Source of the DNA: Tabrizicola sp.
Lineage (GTDB): Bacteria; Pseudomonadota; Alphaproteobacteria; Rhodobacterales; Rhodobacteraceae
DNA length: 64,000 nt
NCBI RefSeq assembly: GCF_030694085.1
Contig: NZ_JAUXZE010000082.1
Coordinates: 62,001-126,000 of the forward strand
Direction of reading: 5' to 3'
Below the pieces are notes generated by a model. That model made no database searches, was not told where the DNA came from, and saw only the letters and a list, made by a program, of their open reading frames with translations. Made by a program: the position numbers and the translations under genes. Shown piece after piece: positions 25,795-33,634 of this stretch; positions within the stretch are counted from its first letter, which is position 1; each line of letters opens with the position of its first letter.

Positions 25795-25821
25795 CAACTA
25801 TCGGTGTTTGACCGACAGTAG
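25795..25821. promoter_or_regulatory. inverted repeat upstream of the unknown membrane protein
   Basis: CAACTATCGGT, five bases GTTTG, ACCGACAGTAG: 9 of 11 pairs match. A second palindrome CTGTTCCC-CA-GGGAACAG lies at 25842-25859. Both are in the 178-bp gap between dxs and the membrane gene and look like regulator sites; the regulator is unknown. Confidence 0.4.
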
Positions 25822-25961
25822 AGACATCGTCACAGCCGCCGCTGTTCCCCAGGGAACAGTCTGCACAGGAATTAGGCGTTCTGAAAATTGCAGGCGACGA
25901 GGCCGAAGCCCTTGGCAGCTCCCTTGGAACTCAAGTGGCCGCACCCAACCCGTGTCGACAC

Positions 25962-27878
25962 CTAGGCCCGCTTCCCCACTACCGCGACGCCCAGCGCCGC
26001 CAGCACCTTGGCCTCGATATGCCCCGCATCCAGGCCTGCGACGCGGTACATCGCCTCGGGTGAGGCCTGGTCGATGAAGATGTCCGGCAGGACCAAAGAC
26101 CGGAACTTCAGCCCCCGGTCGAACACCCCTTCCTCGGCCAGCAACTGCGCCACATGCGACCCGAAGCCGCCGACTGCGCCTTCCTCGACCGTCACCAGCG
26201 CCTCATGCTCCCGCGCCAGCCGCAATACCAGCTCCCGGTCCAGCGGCTTGGCGAAGCGCGCATCCGCCACGGTCACCGAAACGCCGCGCGCCGCCAGGGC
26301 CTCGGCCGCCGTCAGGCTTTCCGCCAGCCGCGTGCCGAATGACAGCAAAGCCACCCGCGAGCCCTCCCGCAGAACCCGGCCCTTGCCGATCTCCAGCGGC
26401 ACGCCGCGCGCTGGCATCTCTACCCCCACACCCTCACCGCGCGGATAGCGGAACGCAATCGGCCCCGCGTCATGCGCCGCCGCCGTGGCGACCATGTGCA
26501 CCAGTTCCGCCTCGTCCGCGGCGGCCATCACCACGAACCCCGGCAGGTTCGCGAGGAACCCGATGTCAAAAGCCCCCGCATGGGTGGCCCCGTCGGCGCC
26601 CACCAACCCCGCGCGGTCGATGGCAAAACGCACCGGCAGCCGCTGGATGGCTACATCGTGCACGACCTGATCGTACCCGCGCTGCAAGAATGTCGAGTAA
26701 ATCGCGCAGAACGGCTTCATTCCGCCCGCCGCCAGCCCGGCGCTGAAGGTCACCGCGTGCTGCTCGGCGATCCCCACGTCGAAGCACCGCTTCGGGAACC
26801 GTCCTGCGAACAGGTCCAGCCCCGTCCCGTCCGGCATCGCCGCCGTCACCGCGACGATCTTCTCATCCCGCTCGGCTTCCGCCACCAGCGACTGTGCAAA
26901 GACCTTGGTGTAGGCCGGAGCATTGGACGCCGCCTTCACCTGCACCCCGGTCACCACGTCGAACTTGCCTGTCGCGTGTCCCTTGTCCCGCGCCGCCTCG
27001 GCCGGAGCGTAGCCCTTGCCCTTCTTGGTCAGCACATGCAGCAAGACCGGCCCCGTCGCCCGCGCCTTCACTGTCCGCAGCACTGGCAGCAACTGGTCCA
27101 GGTCATGCCCGTCAATCGGCCCGACATATTCGAACCCCAGCGATTCAAACAAGGTCCCGCCCACGGCCATGCCTTTCAGCATGTCCTTTGCCCGCTTCGC
27201 CCCCTCCTGGAACGGCGAGGGCAAGAGGCCGACGATCCCCTTTGCCACCTGCTTCAGGTCCTGCATCGGCGCAGCCGCGTAAAGCCCGCTCAGATAGGCC
27301 GACATTGCCCCCACGGGCGGGGCAATCGACATTTCGTTGTCGTTCAGGATGACAAACAGCCGCTTGCCCAGGTGGCCTGCGTTGTTCATCGCCTCGAACG
27401 CCATGCCCGCCGACATCGCCCCATCGCCGATCACTGCAATCGCGTCGCCCGGATCGCCGCCAAGGTCTGACGCCATCGCAAAGCCCAGCGCCGCGCTGAT
27501 CGACGTCGACGAGTGTGCCGCGCCGAACGGGTCATAGGGGCTTTCCGACCGCTTCGTGAAGCCTGACAGACCGCCCTCCATCCGCAAGCTGCGAATCCGG
27601 TCCCGCCGCCCGGTCAGAATCTTGTGCGGATAGCACTGGTGGCCCACATCCCAGATCAGCTTGTCACGGGGGGTATCAAAGACGGCATGCAAAGCCACCG
27701 TCAACTCCACCACACCCAGCCCAGCACCCAGATGTCCGCCCGTAACCGACACCGCCGAGATCGTCTCGGCCCGCAGTTCACCGGCCAGCTGGTGCAGCTC
27801 CCGATCACTCAAGGTCTTCAGGTCCGAGGGCAACGTCACCCGGTCAAGCAGCGGAGTAGCGGGTCGGTCGGTCATCAT
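25962..27878 (-). CDS. dxs: 1-deoxy-D-xylulose-5-phosphate synthase
   Basis: Thiamine-diphosphate transketolase-like enzyme making DXP from pyruvate and glyceraldehyde-3-phosphate, the first step of the MEP isoprenoid pathway. The 638 residues include VTGGHLGAGLGVVELTVALH, DVGHQCYPHKILTGRRD, the ThDP-binding GDGAMSAGMAFEAMNNAG and EQHAVTFSAGLAAGGMKPF (catalytic Glu/His). The start may be 27878 or 27875 (ATGATG). It is the last gene of HDAC-xseB-ispA-dxs; ispA ends 17 bp upstream, so isoprenoid chain start and elongation are co-transcribed. Confidence 0.97.
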   Translation of the reverse strand: MMTDRPATPLLDRVTLPSDLKTLSDRELHQLAGELRAETISAVSVTGGHLGAGLGVVELTVALHAVFDTPRDKLIWDVGHQCYPHKILTGRRDRIRSLRMEGGLSGFTKRSESPYDPFGAAHSSTSISAALGFAMASDLGGDPGDAIAVIGDGAMSAGMAFEAMNNAGHLGKRLFVILNDNEMSIAPPVGAMSAYLSGLYAAAPMQDLKQVAKGIVGLLPSPFQEGAKRAKDMLKGMAVGGTLFESLGFEYVGPIDGHDLDQLLPVLRTVKARATGPVLLHVLTKKGKGYAPAEAARDKGHATGKFDVVTGVQVKAASNAPAYTKVFAQSLVAEAERDEKIVAVTAAMPDGTGLDLFAGRFPKRCFDVGIAEQHAVTFSAGLAAGGMKPFCAIYSTFLQRGYDQVVHDVAIQRLPVRFAIDRAGLVGADGATHAGAFDIGFLANLPGFVVMAAADEAELVHMVATAAAHDAGPIAFRYPRGEGVGVEMPARGVPLEIGKGRVLREGSRVALLSFGTRLAESLTAAEALAARGVSVTVADARFAKPLDRELVLRLAREHEALVTVEEGAVGGFGSHVAQLLAEEGVFDRGLKFRSLVLPDIFIDQASPEAMYRVAGLDAGHIEAKVLAALGVAVVGKRA

Positions 27879-27894
27879 GCCTGCCTTTGCCGGG

Positions 27895-28764
27895 TCAACT
27901 GTCCCGCGCGATAACGAAGCGCGCTGCGGCAATCAAGTTGGCCGCACCATTTCCATACCCGGCCAGCGCCGCCTCGGCCTCGGCCACCAACTCCGCCGCC
28001 CGCGCCCTGGCTCCGTCCAGCCCAAGCAGAGAGACGAAAGTTGCCTTTCCGGCATCTGCATCCTTGTGCAGCCGCTTGCCGGTCTTGGCCTCATCGCCCG
28101 CCACGTCCAAGATGTCGTCCGCGATCTGAAACGCCAGCCCCAGCGCAGCGGCATAGCGCCGCAAGGGCGCGCGATCCGCCCCCGCGATCACCGCGCCCGC
28201 CTCGGCCGCAAAGCCGATCAGCGCCCCGGTCTTCCCCGCCTGCAAGACCGTGATCTCCTCCAGCGTCAACGACCGCCCCGCCGTCTCCGCCGCGATGTCC
28301 AGCGCCTGACCCAGGACCATCCCGTCGATCCCGGAGACCTTGGCCAATCCGGCAACAAGCTCCATCCGCACGTCCGAGGACCCCAGCGCCGGGTCGCACA
28401 GCAATTCGAACGCCAGCGTCTGCAAGGCATCCCCTGCCAGAACCGCCGTCGCCTCGTCCCATTTCTTGTGTACTGTCGGCTGTCCCCGCCGCAGGTCGTC
28501 ATCGTCCATGCAGGGCAAATCATCATGCACAAGGGAATAGGCATGCAGCGCCTCGATCGCTGCCGCCGCACTTGCCGCGCGTGTCTCCGCGACCCCCAGC
28601 ATCCGCGCGCTTTCCAGCACCAGAAACCCGCGCAACCGCTTGCCTCCGCGCAGCGCATAGCGCATCGCCTGCGTCACCGGCTGATCCGCCCGGTTCTCCA
28701 GCGCGCTCAGCAGCCGAGCCTCGACCAGCCTGGCATCTGCCGCCAACCGCTGCGAAAAACTCAC
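27895..28764 (-). CDS. ispA: farnesyl diphosphate synthase (short-chain polyprenyl synthetase)
   Basis: Condenses IPP with DMAPP/GPP to farnesyl-PP. The 289 residues contain the first Asp-rich motif LVHDDLPCMDDDDLRRG and the second IADDILDVAGDE; GGKRLRGFLVL carries the IPP-binding Lys/Arg. The start is GTG at 28764, overlapping the xseB stop (ATGTGA) with GGAGGGG upstream; the in-frame ATG at 28857 would run backwards through xseB and is rejected. It feeds carotenoid, quinone and undecaprenol synthesis with dxs downstream. Confidence 0.94.
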   Translation of the reverse strand: MSFSQRLAADARLVEARLLSALENRADQPVTQAMRYALRGGKRLRGFLVLESARMLGVAETRAASAAAAIEALHAYSLVHDDLPCMDDDDLRRGQPTVHKKWDEATAVLAGDALQTLAFELLCDPALGSSDVRMELVAGLAKVSGIDGMVLGQALDIAAETAGRSLTLEEITVLQAGKTGALIGFAAEAGAVIAGADRAPLRRYAAALGLAFQIADDILDVAGDEAKTGKRLHKDADAGKATFVSLLGLDGARARAAELVAEAEAALAGYGNGAANLIAAARFVIARDS

Positions 28765-29000
28765 ATCCCCTCCGCCGGAGTCGTGCCCACCGCCCGACCT
28801 TCCTGAGCCCGGATCAGTTCCACCTTCTCCTCGGCTTCGGCCAGCTTCTTGGCGCAATGCGCTTTCAACGCGGCCCCCCGCTCATACAACGCAATCGACT
28901 GCTCCAGCGGCACTTCGCCCCGCTCCAGCGCCCCCACGACCTGCTCCAGGGCGGCCATCGCCTCCTCGAAGCTCATCGTATCCACCGCTTTGTCAGTCAT
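28761..29000 (-). CDS. xseB: exodeoxyribonuclease VII small subunit
   Basis: A 79-residue XseB: MSFEEAMAALEQVVGALERGEVPLEQSIALYERG is the diagnostic two-helix segment. It forms the multi-subunit nuclease with XseA, which is not in this window. Overlaps both neighbours (ATGA with the HDAC gene, ATGTGA with ispA). Its linkage to ispA/dxs is common in proteobacteria. Confidence 0.93.
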   Translation of the reverse strand: MTDKAVDTMSFEEAMAALEQVVGALERGEVPLEQSIALYERGAALKAHCAKKLAEAEEKVELIRAQEGRAVGTTPAEGM

Positions 29001-29905
29001 CGACCCCGCTCCTCCAGCACCCCAACATGCGCGGCAACGGATGCCGCTAACGCATCCAGATCATAGCCACCCTCCAGGGACGATACCACCCGCCCCCCGG
29101 CAAAATCGCACAGGCGCTCGGTCAGCCAGCGATAGTCCTCCGCCTGCCACTCCAGCCCCGCCAGCGGATCATCCGCATGCGCATCGAACCCCGCCGATAT
29201 GAGCAGCAACTCAGGTTCCCATGCCGCCAACGCCGGAAAGACCACGCCGTCATACACTTCCCGCATCGCCCTCCCGCCGGACCCGGCCCGCAAAGGGACA
29301 TTCACGATCTGCCCATGCGCGCCCCGCTCCTCCGGCCGCCCTGAACCCGGATACAGCGGCATCTGATGGCTGGAGATGAACAGACACCGACCTTCTTCCC
29401 ACAGCAGATCCTGCGTCCCGTTCCCGTGATGCACGTCGAAGTCCACCACCGCTACGCGCTTCAACCCGTGATGATCCAGCGCCCGCTTCGCGCCGATGGC
29501 GACCGTCCCGAACAGACAGAACCCCATCGCCGTCTCGCGCTCGGCGTGATGCCCCGGGGGCCGCCCTGCCACAAAGGCCGTCTTCGCCGCGCCTGAAACC
29601 ACCGAATCGACTGCTGCACAGATCCCCCCGACCGCCCGCAGCGCGGCCTGATACGAACCCGGCGACAGAAACGTATCCCCATCCAGCTGCGCCCAACCCT
29701 CGACCGGAACCGCCGCCTTCACCCGCGCCAGATACCCCGCCGGATGGCAGCGCAGCACCTCCGCCTCATCCCCCAACGGGCAGTCCCGCCGCTCCACCAC
29801 CAAACCGGCAAGCCCGCGCTCCACCGCGTCCAACCGCTCGACCCGTTCGGGATGCCCTGGTGGAGTCGCGTGGCCGCGAAACGCCTCGTGTGTGAAGACA
29901 AGCAC
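28997..29905 (-). CDS. histone deacetylase-like amidohydrolase
   Basis: Zn-dependent deacetylase-superfamily enzyme of 302 residues (acetylpolyamine amidohydrolase/HDAC group). Motifs: GHPERVERL at the N terminus, RPPGHHAERETAMGFCLFG (catalytic His pair), VVDFDVHHGNGTQDL (Zn ligands Asp/His) and SAGFDAHADDPL (Zn-ligand Asp), plus EGGYDLDAL. Natural substrates are likely acetylated polyamines or small molecules. The start is GTG at 29905; an upstream out-of-frame ATG lies within an intergenic repeat. Upstream petR, downstream xseB with a 4-bp overlap. Confidence 0.9.
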   Translation of the reverse strand: MLVFTHEAFRGHATPPGHPERVERLDAVERGLAGLVVERRDCPLGDEAEVLRCHPAGYLARVKAAVPVEGWAQLDGDTFLSPGSYQAALRAVGGICAAVDSVVSGAAKTAFVAGRPPGHHAERETAMGFCLFGTVAIGAKRALDHHGLKRVAVVDFDVHHGNGTQDLLWEEGRCLFISSHQMPLYPGSGRPEERGAHGQIVNVPLRAGSGGRAMREVYDGVVFPALAAWEPELLLISAGFDAHADDPLAGLEWQAEDYRWLTERLCDFAGGRVVSSLEGGYDLDALAASVAAHVGVLEERGR

Positions 29906-29913
29906 GCGTTAAC

Positions 29914-29942
29914 CCTTTCATCTTTGCAGAAGTATCCCGGGG
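29914..29942 (-). repeat. intergenic repeat, copy 1 (CTTTCATCTTTGC family)
   Basis: On the minus strand it reads CCCCGGGATACTTCTGCAAA then GATGAAAGG. It lies between petR and the HDAC gene and is nearly identical to 37026-37054 and similar to 46391-46421. On the minus strand a GGGGGCCAGCCCCC hairpin precedes it (about 29987-30000). Confidence 0.75.
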
Positions 29943-30020
29943 TAGTCCTTTGGTTTCGCCATTCGGGCAAGAAACCAATGGACTGGGGGGCTGGCCCCCG
30001 GTCCGACGCCAGCCACCAGT

Positions 30021-30716
30021 TCAATCCGGTTGCAGCATATACCCCTCGCCCCGCACCGTCTGCAGATAGCGCGGCACTTTCGGGTCGTCCTCGATCTTCC
30101 GCCGCAGGCGTGTGATCTGCACATCCACTGCCCGCTCCTGCGCCGCGTCCTCGCCGCCGGTCTCGCTCACCAGCTTCTCCCGGCTGATCGCCACGCCGGG
30201 GGCCGCCGCGAACACCCGCATCAGCTGCGCCTCGGTCGCCGTCAGGCGCACCGGAACCTCCCCGCGCCACATCTCGCCCCGGTCCAGATCATAGCGCACC
30301 GCGCCCAGATGGAGGATCTGGCGCACCGGCTCGGCCGGCTTGACCTGAGGGACCCGCCGCAGGATCGCGTTGATCCGCAGAAGCAGCTCCTTCGGTTCGA
30401 ACGGTTTGACCAGATAGTCATCCGCCCCGGCCTCCAGCCCCTCGATCCGGTTTGCTGCCTCGCCCCGCGCGGTCAGCAGAAGGATCGGAGTCCCCATCCG
30501 CTTGCGCAGATCCCGCGTCAGGCTGACACCATCCTCGCCCGGCATCATGACATCCATCACGATCAGGTCGAACTCCAACCCGGCGAGGATCTTCCGGGCC
30601 TGCGAAGCATCGCGCGCGATTGAAACCAGAAAACCGTTCCGCATCAGGAACTTTTGCAAAAGCCCTCTGATCCGTTCGTCGTCATCGACGATCAGCAGAT
30701 GCGCGTCCGGGACCAT
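30021..30716 (-). CDS. petR: OmpR-family response regulator (PetR-like)
   Basis: A 231-residue two-component regulator. The receiver domain has LIVDDDERIR, phospho-acceptor Asp55 in LIVMDVMMPGEDG, and Lys in DDYLVKPFEP (about 105). The C-terminal winged helix ends VDVQITRLRRKIEDDPKVPRYLQTVRGEGY. In Rhodobacter capsulatus petR with the MarR-type petP is needed for cytochrome bc1-dependent growth; this pair has the same order and types. No histidine kinase is adjacent. Start and petP stop overlap (TGATG). Confidence 0.88.
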   Translation of the reverse strand: MVPDAHLLIVDDDERIRGLLQKFLMRNGFLVSIARDASQARKILAGLEFDLIVMDVMMPGEDGVSLTRDLRKRMGTPILLLTARGEAANRIEGLEAGADDYLVKPFEPKELLLRINAILRRVPQVKPAEPVRQILHLGAVRYDLDRGEMWRGEVPVRLTATEAQLMRVFAAAPGVAISREKLVSETGGEDAAQERAVDVQITRLRRKIEDDPKVPRYLQTVRGEGYMLQPD

Positions 30717-31210
30717 CAGCCGCCCTCCTTCAGGCGGTTGTATTGGCGCCGCATCTCGGGGTCCATCATCGCCTCCAGCACCTGCCGGAAACCCTGCACC
30801 GCCTGCGGCCCCACCGCCCGGTACGCCGCCCGCATCCGCGCCCGTTGCGCGTCCGACAATTCCCGTTCCAGCATCTGTCCCTTGTCCGTCAAATGCAGAT
30901 GCCGTTCCCGCGCATCCACCTTGCCCTTTTCACTGCGAACAAGGCCATCCTCGATCAGGGTCCGCAACACACGATTCAACGACTGCTTTGTAACACCAAG
31001 GATCGCCAGCAGATTGGAAACCGTCGTGCCGGGGGACCGATGGATGAAATGGATCGCCCGGTGATGCGCGCGACCATAGTCCATCCCTTCCAGAATACGG
31101 TCCGGGTCGGCCGTGAAACCGCGATAGGCGAAGAACATCGCCTCGATGCCCTTGCGCAACTGCTCGTCGGTCAGGAACAGCAGGTTCTCGCCGCCCGGTG
31201 TTTCCGCCAT
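30716..31210 (-). CDS. petP: MarR-family regulator (PetP-like)
   Basis: A 164-residue winged-helix regulator. The recognition region is TTVSNLLAILGVTKQSLNRVLRTLIEDGLV, followed by the wing KGKVDARERHLHLTDKG. The start at 31210 has GGAGGTG upstream; the ORF extension to 31294 lacks support. Its position directly before the petR-type regulator supports the petP assignment. Divergent from ilvE across 139 bp. Confidence 0.85.
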   Translation of the reverse strand: MAETPGGENLLFLTDEQLRKGIEAMFFAYRGFTADPDRILEGMDYGRAHHRAIHFIHRSPGTTVSNLLAILGVTKQSLNRVLRTLIEDGLVRSEKGKVDARERHLHLTDKGQMLERELSDAQRARMRAAYRAVGPQAVQGFRQVLEAMMDPEMRRQYNRLKEGG

Positions 31211-31349
31211 CGCCACCTCCGTTTTGCCGGAATTTACGTCAGCCTTGTTGACTTTCCAAGCACGAACCCATAATTCCTGTTCGATTTCGCGCAAGAATCT
31301 GTCCGAAGCGGACCTTTCAGGCGCAACTTTCGCAAAGCTGGAGGCGGAA

Positions 31350-32216
31350 ATGGCAGGCTACGACGATCGGGACGGGTTCATCTGGATGGATGGCAAGCTG
31401 GTGGAATGGCGTTCGGCGAACGTCCACATCCTGACCCACGCGCTCCACTACGCCTCCTCGGTCTTCGAAGGCGAACGCTGCTACAACGGCAAGATCTTCA
31501 AAAGCCACGAACATTCGCTGCGCCTCTTGGAGTCCGGCCGTCTTCTGGACATGCCGATCCCCTACACTGCCGATGAGATCGACGCCGCCAAGGTCGAGGT
31601 CCTGAAGGCCAATGGCCTGACCGACGCCTATGTCCGCGCCATCGCCTTCCGCGGCGCGGGGGACGAGATGGGCGTCGCCTCCCTCGGCAACCCGGTCCGC
31701 CTTGCCATCGCCTGCTGGTCCTGGGGGGCCTACTACGGCGACGCCAAGATGCAGGGCGCGAAACTCGACATCGCCAAGTGGAAGCGTCCCTCGCCCGAAA
31801 CCATCCCTACCGCCGCCAAGGCCGCGGGCCTGTACATGATCTGCACCATGTCGAAGCACGCCGCGATGGCCAAGGGCTGCTCGGACGCGCTGTTCTACGA
31901 TTACCGCGGCTACGTCGCCGAGGCGACCGGCGCCAACATCTTCTTCGTCAAGGACGGCGAGGTTCACACCCCGAACCCCGACTGCATCCTGAACGGCATC
32001 ACCCGGCAGACCATCATCGGGATGCTCAAGGACATGCAGATCAAGGTCCACGAACGCTACATCATGCCCGAGGAACTGGCGACCTTCGAACAGTGCTGGC
32101 TGACCGGCACCGCCGCCGAAGTCACGCCTGTCGGCCAGATCGGCGACTTCAAGTTTGAAGTGGGCGAGCTGACCCGCCGTGTGGCCACCGAATATGAAAA
32201 GCTGGTCCGGTCCTAA
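31350..32216 (+). CDS. ilvE: branched-chain amino acid aminotransferase
   Basis: Fold-type IV PLP aminotransferase of 288 residues interconverting Leu/Ile/Val and their 2-oxo acids. It has FIWMDGKLVEWRSANVHILTHALHYASSVFEGERCY, the Arg in VRLAIACWSWG, and EATGANIFFVKDGEVHTP with ILNGITRQTI, all typical of IlvE. The ATG at 31350 is preceded by GGAGGCGG; longer in-frame starts lie within petP. It ends at a strong terminator. Confidence 0.95.
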   Translation: MAGYDDRDGFIWMDGKLVEWRSANVHILTHALHYASSVFEGERCYNGKIFKSHEHSLRLLESGRLLDMPIPYTADEIDAAKVEVLKANGLTDAYVRAIAFRGAGDEMGVASLGNPVRLAIACWSWGAYYGDAKMQGAKLDIAKWKRPSPETIPTAAKAAGLYMICTMSKHAAMAKGCSDALFYDYRGYVAEATGANIFFVKDGEVHTPNPDCILNGITRQTIIGMLKDMQIKVHERYIMPEELATFEQCWLTGTAAEVTPVGQIGDFKFEVGELTRRVATEYEKLVRS

Positions 32217-32234
32217 GACTGCTGTGTGAAAAGC

Positions 32235-32264
32235 AAAAGGCCGGGGCCTTTCGCCCGGCCTTTT
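32235..32264 (+). terminator. intrinsic terminator after ilvE
   Basis: AAAAGGCCGGG, loop GCCTTTCG, CCCGGCCTTTT: an 11-bp stem ending in a T-run. It lies between convergent ilvE and ohr and, being A-rich on the left arm, could act in both directions. Confidence 0.88.
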
Positions 32265-32280
32265 CAGTTTCGGTTCAAGG

Positions 32281-32709
32281 TCAGACAACCTCGGTCACGA
32301 CCTCGATATTGCCTTTGGTCGCGTGCGAGTAGGGGCAGATGAAATGGCCGCGCTCGGCGATCTTTTCGGCCACCGAGCGGTCGACACCCGGCATCGTCAC
32401 AACCAGCCTGACCTTCAGACCGAAGCCGCCCTCCGACCGACCGCCGATGCCGACATGGGCATTGACCGTCGCATTGTCCGGCACCGTTCCCAGCTTCTCG
32501 CTGGTGGCGGCAAACCGCATCGCGCCCAGATAGCAGGCGGCATAGCCCACCGCGAAAAGTTCTTCCGGGTTGTGCCCAAGACCCGAGCCTCCCAGCTCTT
32601 TCGGGCTGGTCATCGTCACGGTCAGCTGACCGTTCACCAGGCCTGAAGTCCCATTGCGCCCGCCACCCGTCGCCTTGGCCTCGGTCCAATACTTTGTATC
32701 TACTGACAT
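32281..32709 (-). CDS. ohr: organic hydroperoxide resistance protein (OsmC/Ohr family)
   Basis: Thiol peroxidase of 142 residues that reduces organic peroxides. Both redox cysteines are present: Cys59 in GYAACYLGAM and Cys125 in GHFICPYSHATKG. The N-terminal TGGGRNG block is typical of Ohr rather than OsmC. The ATG has AGGAGA upstream. It is divergent from ohrR with palindromic operator sequences between them. Ser-Val-Asp-Thr at the N terminus is encoded with GTA-GAT-ACA and makes a GTATCTAC octamer (32696). Confidence 0.95.
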   Translation of the reverse strand: MSVDTKYWTEAKATGGGRNGTSGLVNGQLTVTMTSPKELGGSGLGHNPEELFAVGYAACYLGAMRFAATSEKLGTVPDNATVNAHVGIGGRSEGGFGLKVRLVVTMPGVDRSVAEKIAERGHFICPYSHATKGNIEVVTEVV

Positions 32710-32727
32710 TCCGTCTCCTGCTGAGAG

Positions 32728-32747
32728 TTAAATCGTGCACGATTTAA
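32728..32747. promoter_or_regulatory. OhrR operator 1 overlapping the ohr promoter
   Basis: TTAAATCGTGCACGATTTAA is a perfect 20-bp palindrome, 19 bp before the ohr start. On the minus strand TTGACG (32768-32773) could be the -35 element, and the palindrome covers the expected -10 region, so OhrR binding would block ohr transcription. Confidence 0.8.
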
Positions 32748-32777
32748 ATGGGCGAGAATCGGCCCGACGTCAATCAC

Positions 32778-32804
32778 TTGCATTTTAATCGTGGGCGATA
32801 TAAT
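32778..32804 (+). promoter_or_regulatory. ohrR promoter with second OhrR operator
   Basis: TTGCAT (32778-32783) and TATAAT (32799-32804) form a candidate -35/-10 pair with a short 15-bp spacer. An imperfect copy of the operator (TTAATCG-TGGG-CGATATAA) covers it, implying autoregulation. The predicted start point is within a few bases of the ohrR ATG. Confidence 0.65.
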
Positions 32805-32812
32805 ATGGGCCG

Positions 32813-33244
32813 ATGACCCTGGCCCCAGCCGATATGCTCTGCTTTGCGCTACATTCGACCGCCCATGCGGTGCACGCGGCCTATGCGCCTCTGTTGCAGC
32901 CACTGGGCCTGACCTACCCGCAATATCTGGTGCTCGCCTCGCTGGCGACGCTGGACGGCCAGACTGTCGGGCAGATGGGGTCCGAGCTGCGACTGGAATC
33001 GAACACCCTGACCCCTCTCCTCAAGCGGATGGAAGGTGCTGGCTGGGTCCGCCGCAGTCGTGACGGCAAGGACGAACGCCAGGTGCGCTTGTCTCTCACC
33101 GCCGAAGGCCGTGCCCTTGCCGACCGTACATCGGACCTGCCGCGCGCCTTCGCGGAAAAGACCGGCGTGCCGATGTCTGACCTCGCCGACCTGCGCGACA
33201 TCCTGGCTGCATTGCGCGACCGGTTGAAACCGGCCAAAGCTTGA
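32813..33244 (+). CDS. ohrR: OhrR, organic peroxide-sensing MarR-family repressor
   Basis: A 143-residue winged-helix regulator. Cys10 in the MLCFALHSTAHAVHAAYAPLL opening corresponds to the peroxide-sensing Cys of OhrR. The HTH is QTVGQMGSELRLESNTLTPLLKRMEGAGWV, followed by the wing DGKDERQVRLSLT. Divergent ohr and the palindromes between them fit the standard OhrR/Ohr switch. No ribosome binding site precedes the ATG, and the TATAAT box ends eight bases upstream, so the mRNA may be leaderless. Confidence 0.93.
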   Translation: MTLAPADMLCFALHSTAHAVHAAYAPLLQPLGLTYPQYLVLASLATLDGQTVGQMGSELRLESNTLTPLLKRMEGAGWVRRSRDGKDERQVRLSLTAEGRALADRTSDLPRAFAEKTGVPMSDLADLRDILAALRDRLKPAKA

Positions 33245-33313
33245 CAAGCCGTTAACGCCCACATCCAAGCGGTTGTTTTTATTTGTTCTTGGGGCGATGC
33301 CCAGCGTGGACAG

Positions 33314-33481
33314 TCAGGCCGTCCGGCCCCGTTCGATGCGCAGGAAATGGATCAGCCGGGTCGCCCCCGATTTGCCCCGCGGACGCTGCCAGGTTTCCCG
33401 AGGCGTCCGGGCCAGACGCAGGAAATGCTTCACCCGACTCCCGGTGGTCCGGCTGCGATGATCGGCAAGATGGCGGCTCAT
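33314..33481 (-). CDS. small basic protein (55 residues), unknown
   Basis: I do not recognise it. Reasons to believe it is real: a near-ideal ribosome site GGGAGGA five to six bases before the ATG, and an ORF filling an otherwise empty 390-bp gap. The product is very basic (16 Arg, 2 Lys, 5 His), with an internal near-repeat VKHFLRLAR (17-25) and LIHFLRIER (43-51). No TM helix. It could be a nucleic-acid-binding peptide. Reads opposite to ohrR and the downstream SDR gene. Confidence 0.55.
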   Translation of the reverse strand: MSRHLADHRSRTTGSRVKHFLRLARTPRETWQRPRGKSGATRLIHFLRIERGRTA

Positions 33482-33634
33482 GCTTTCCTCCCAGGCTGCA
33501 TCAGGTCGATGATCCTGCACCCGAATCGCCGATCCGCCAACCCCCTTGGCCTGCCCAACCAGCAAGAACCGGCCGAGAACCGCTTGCCCTTCCTCGCGCC
33601 CCCCGACTAGTCTCGCCCCAGGAAATGGGGGGAG

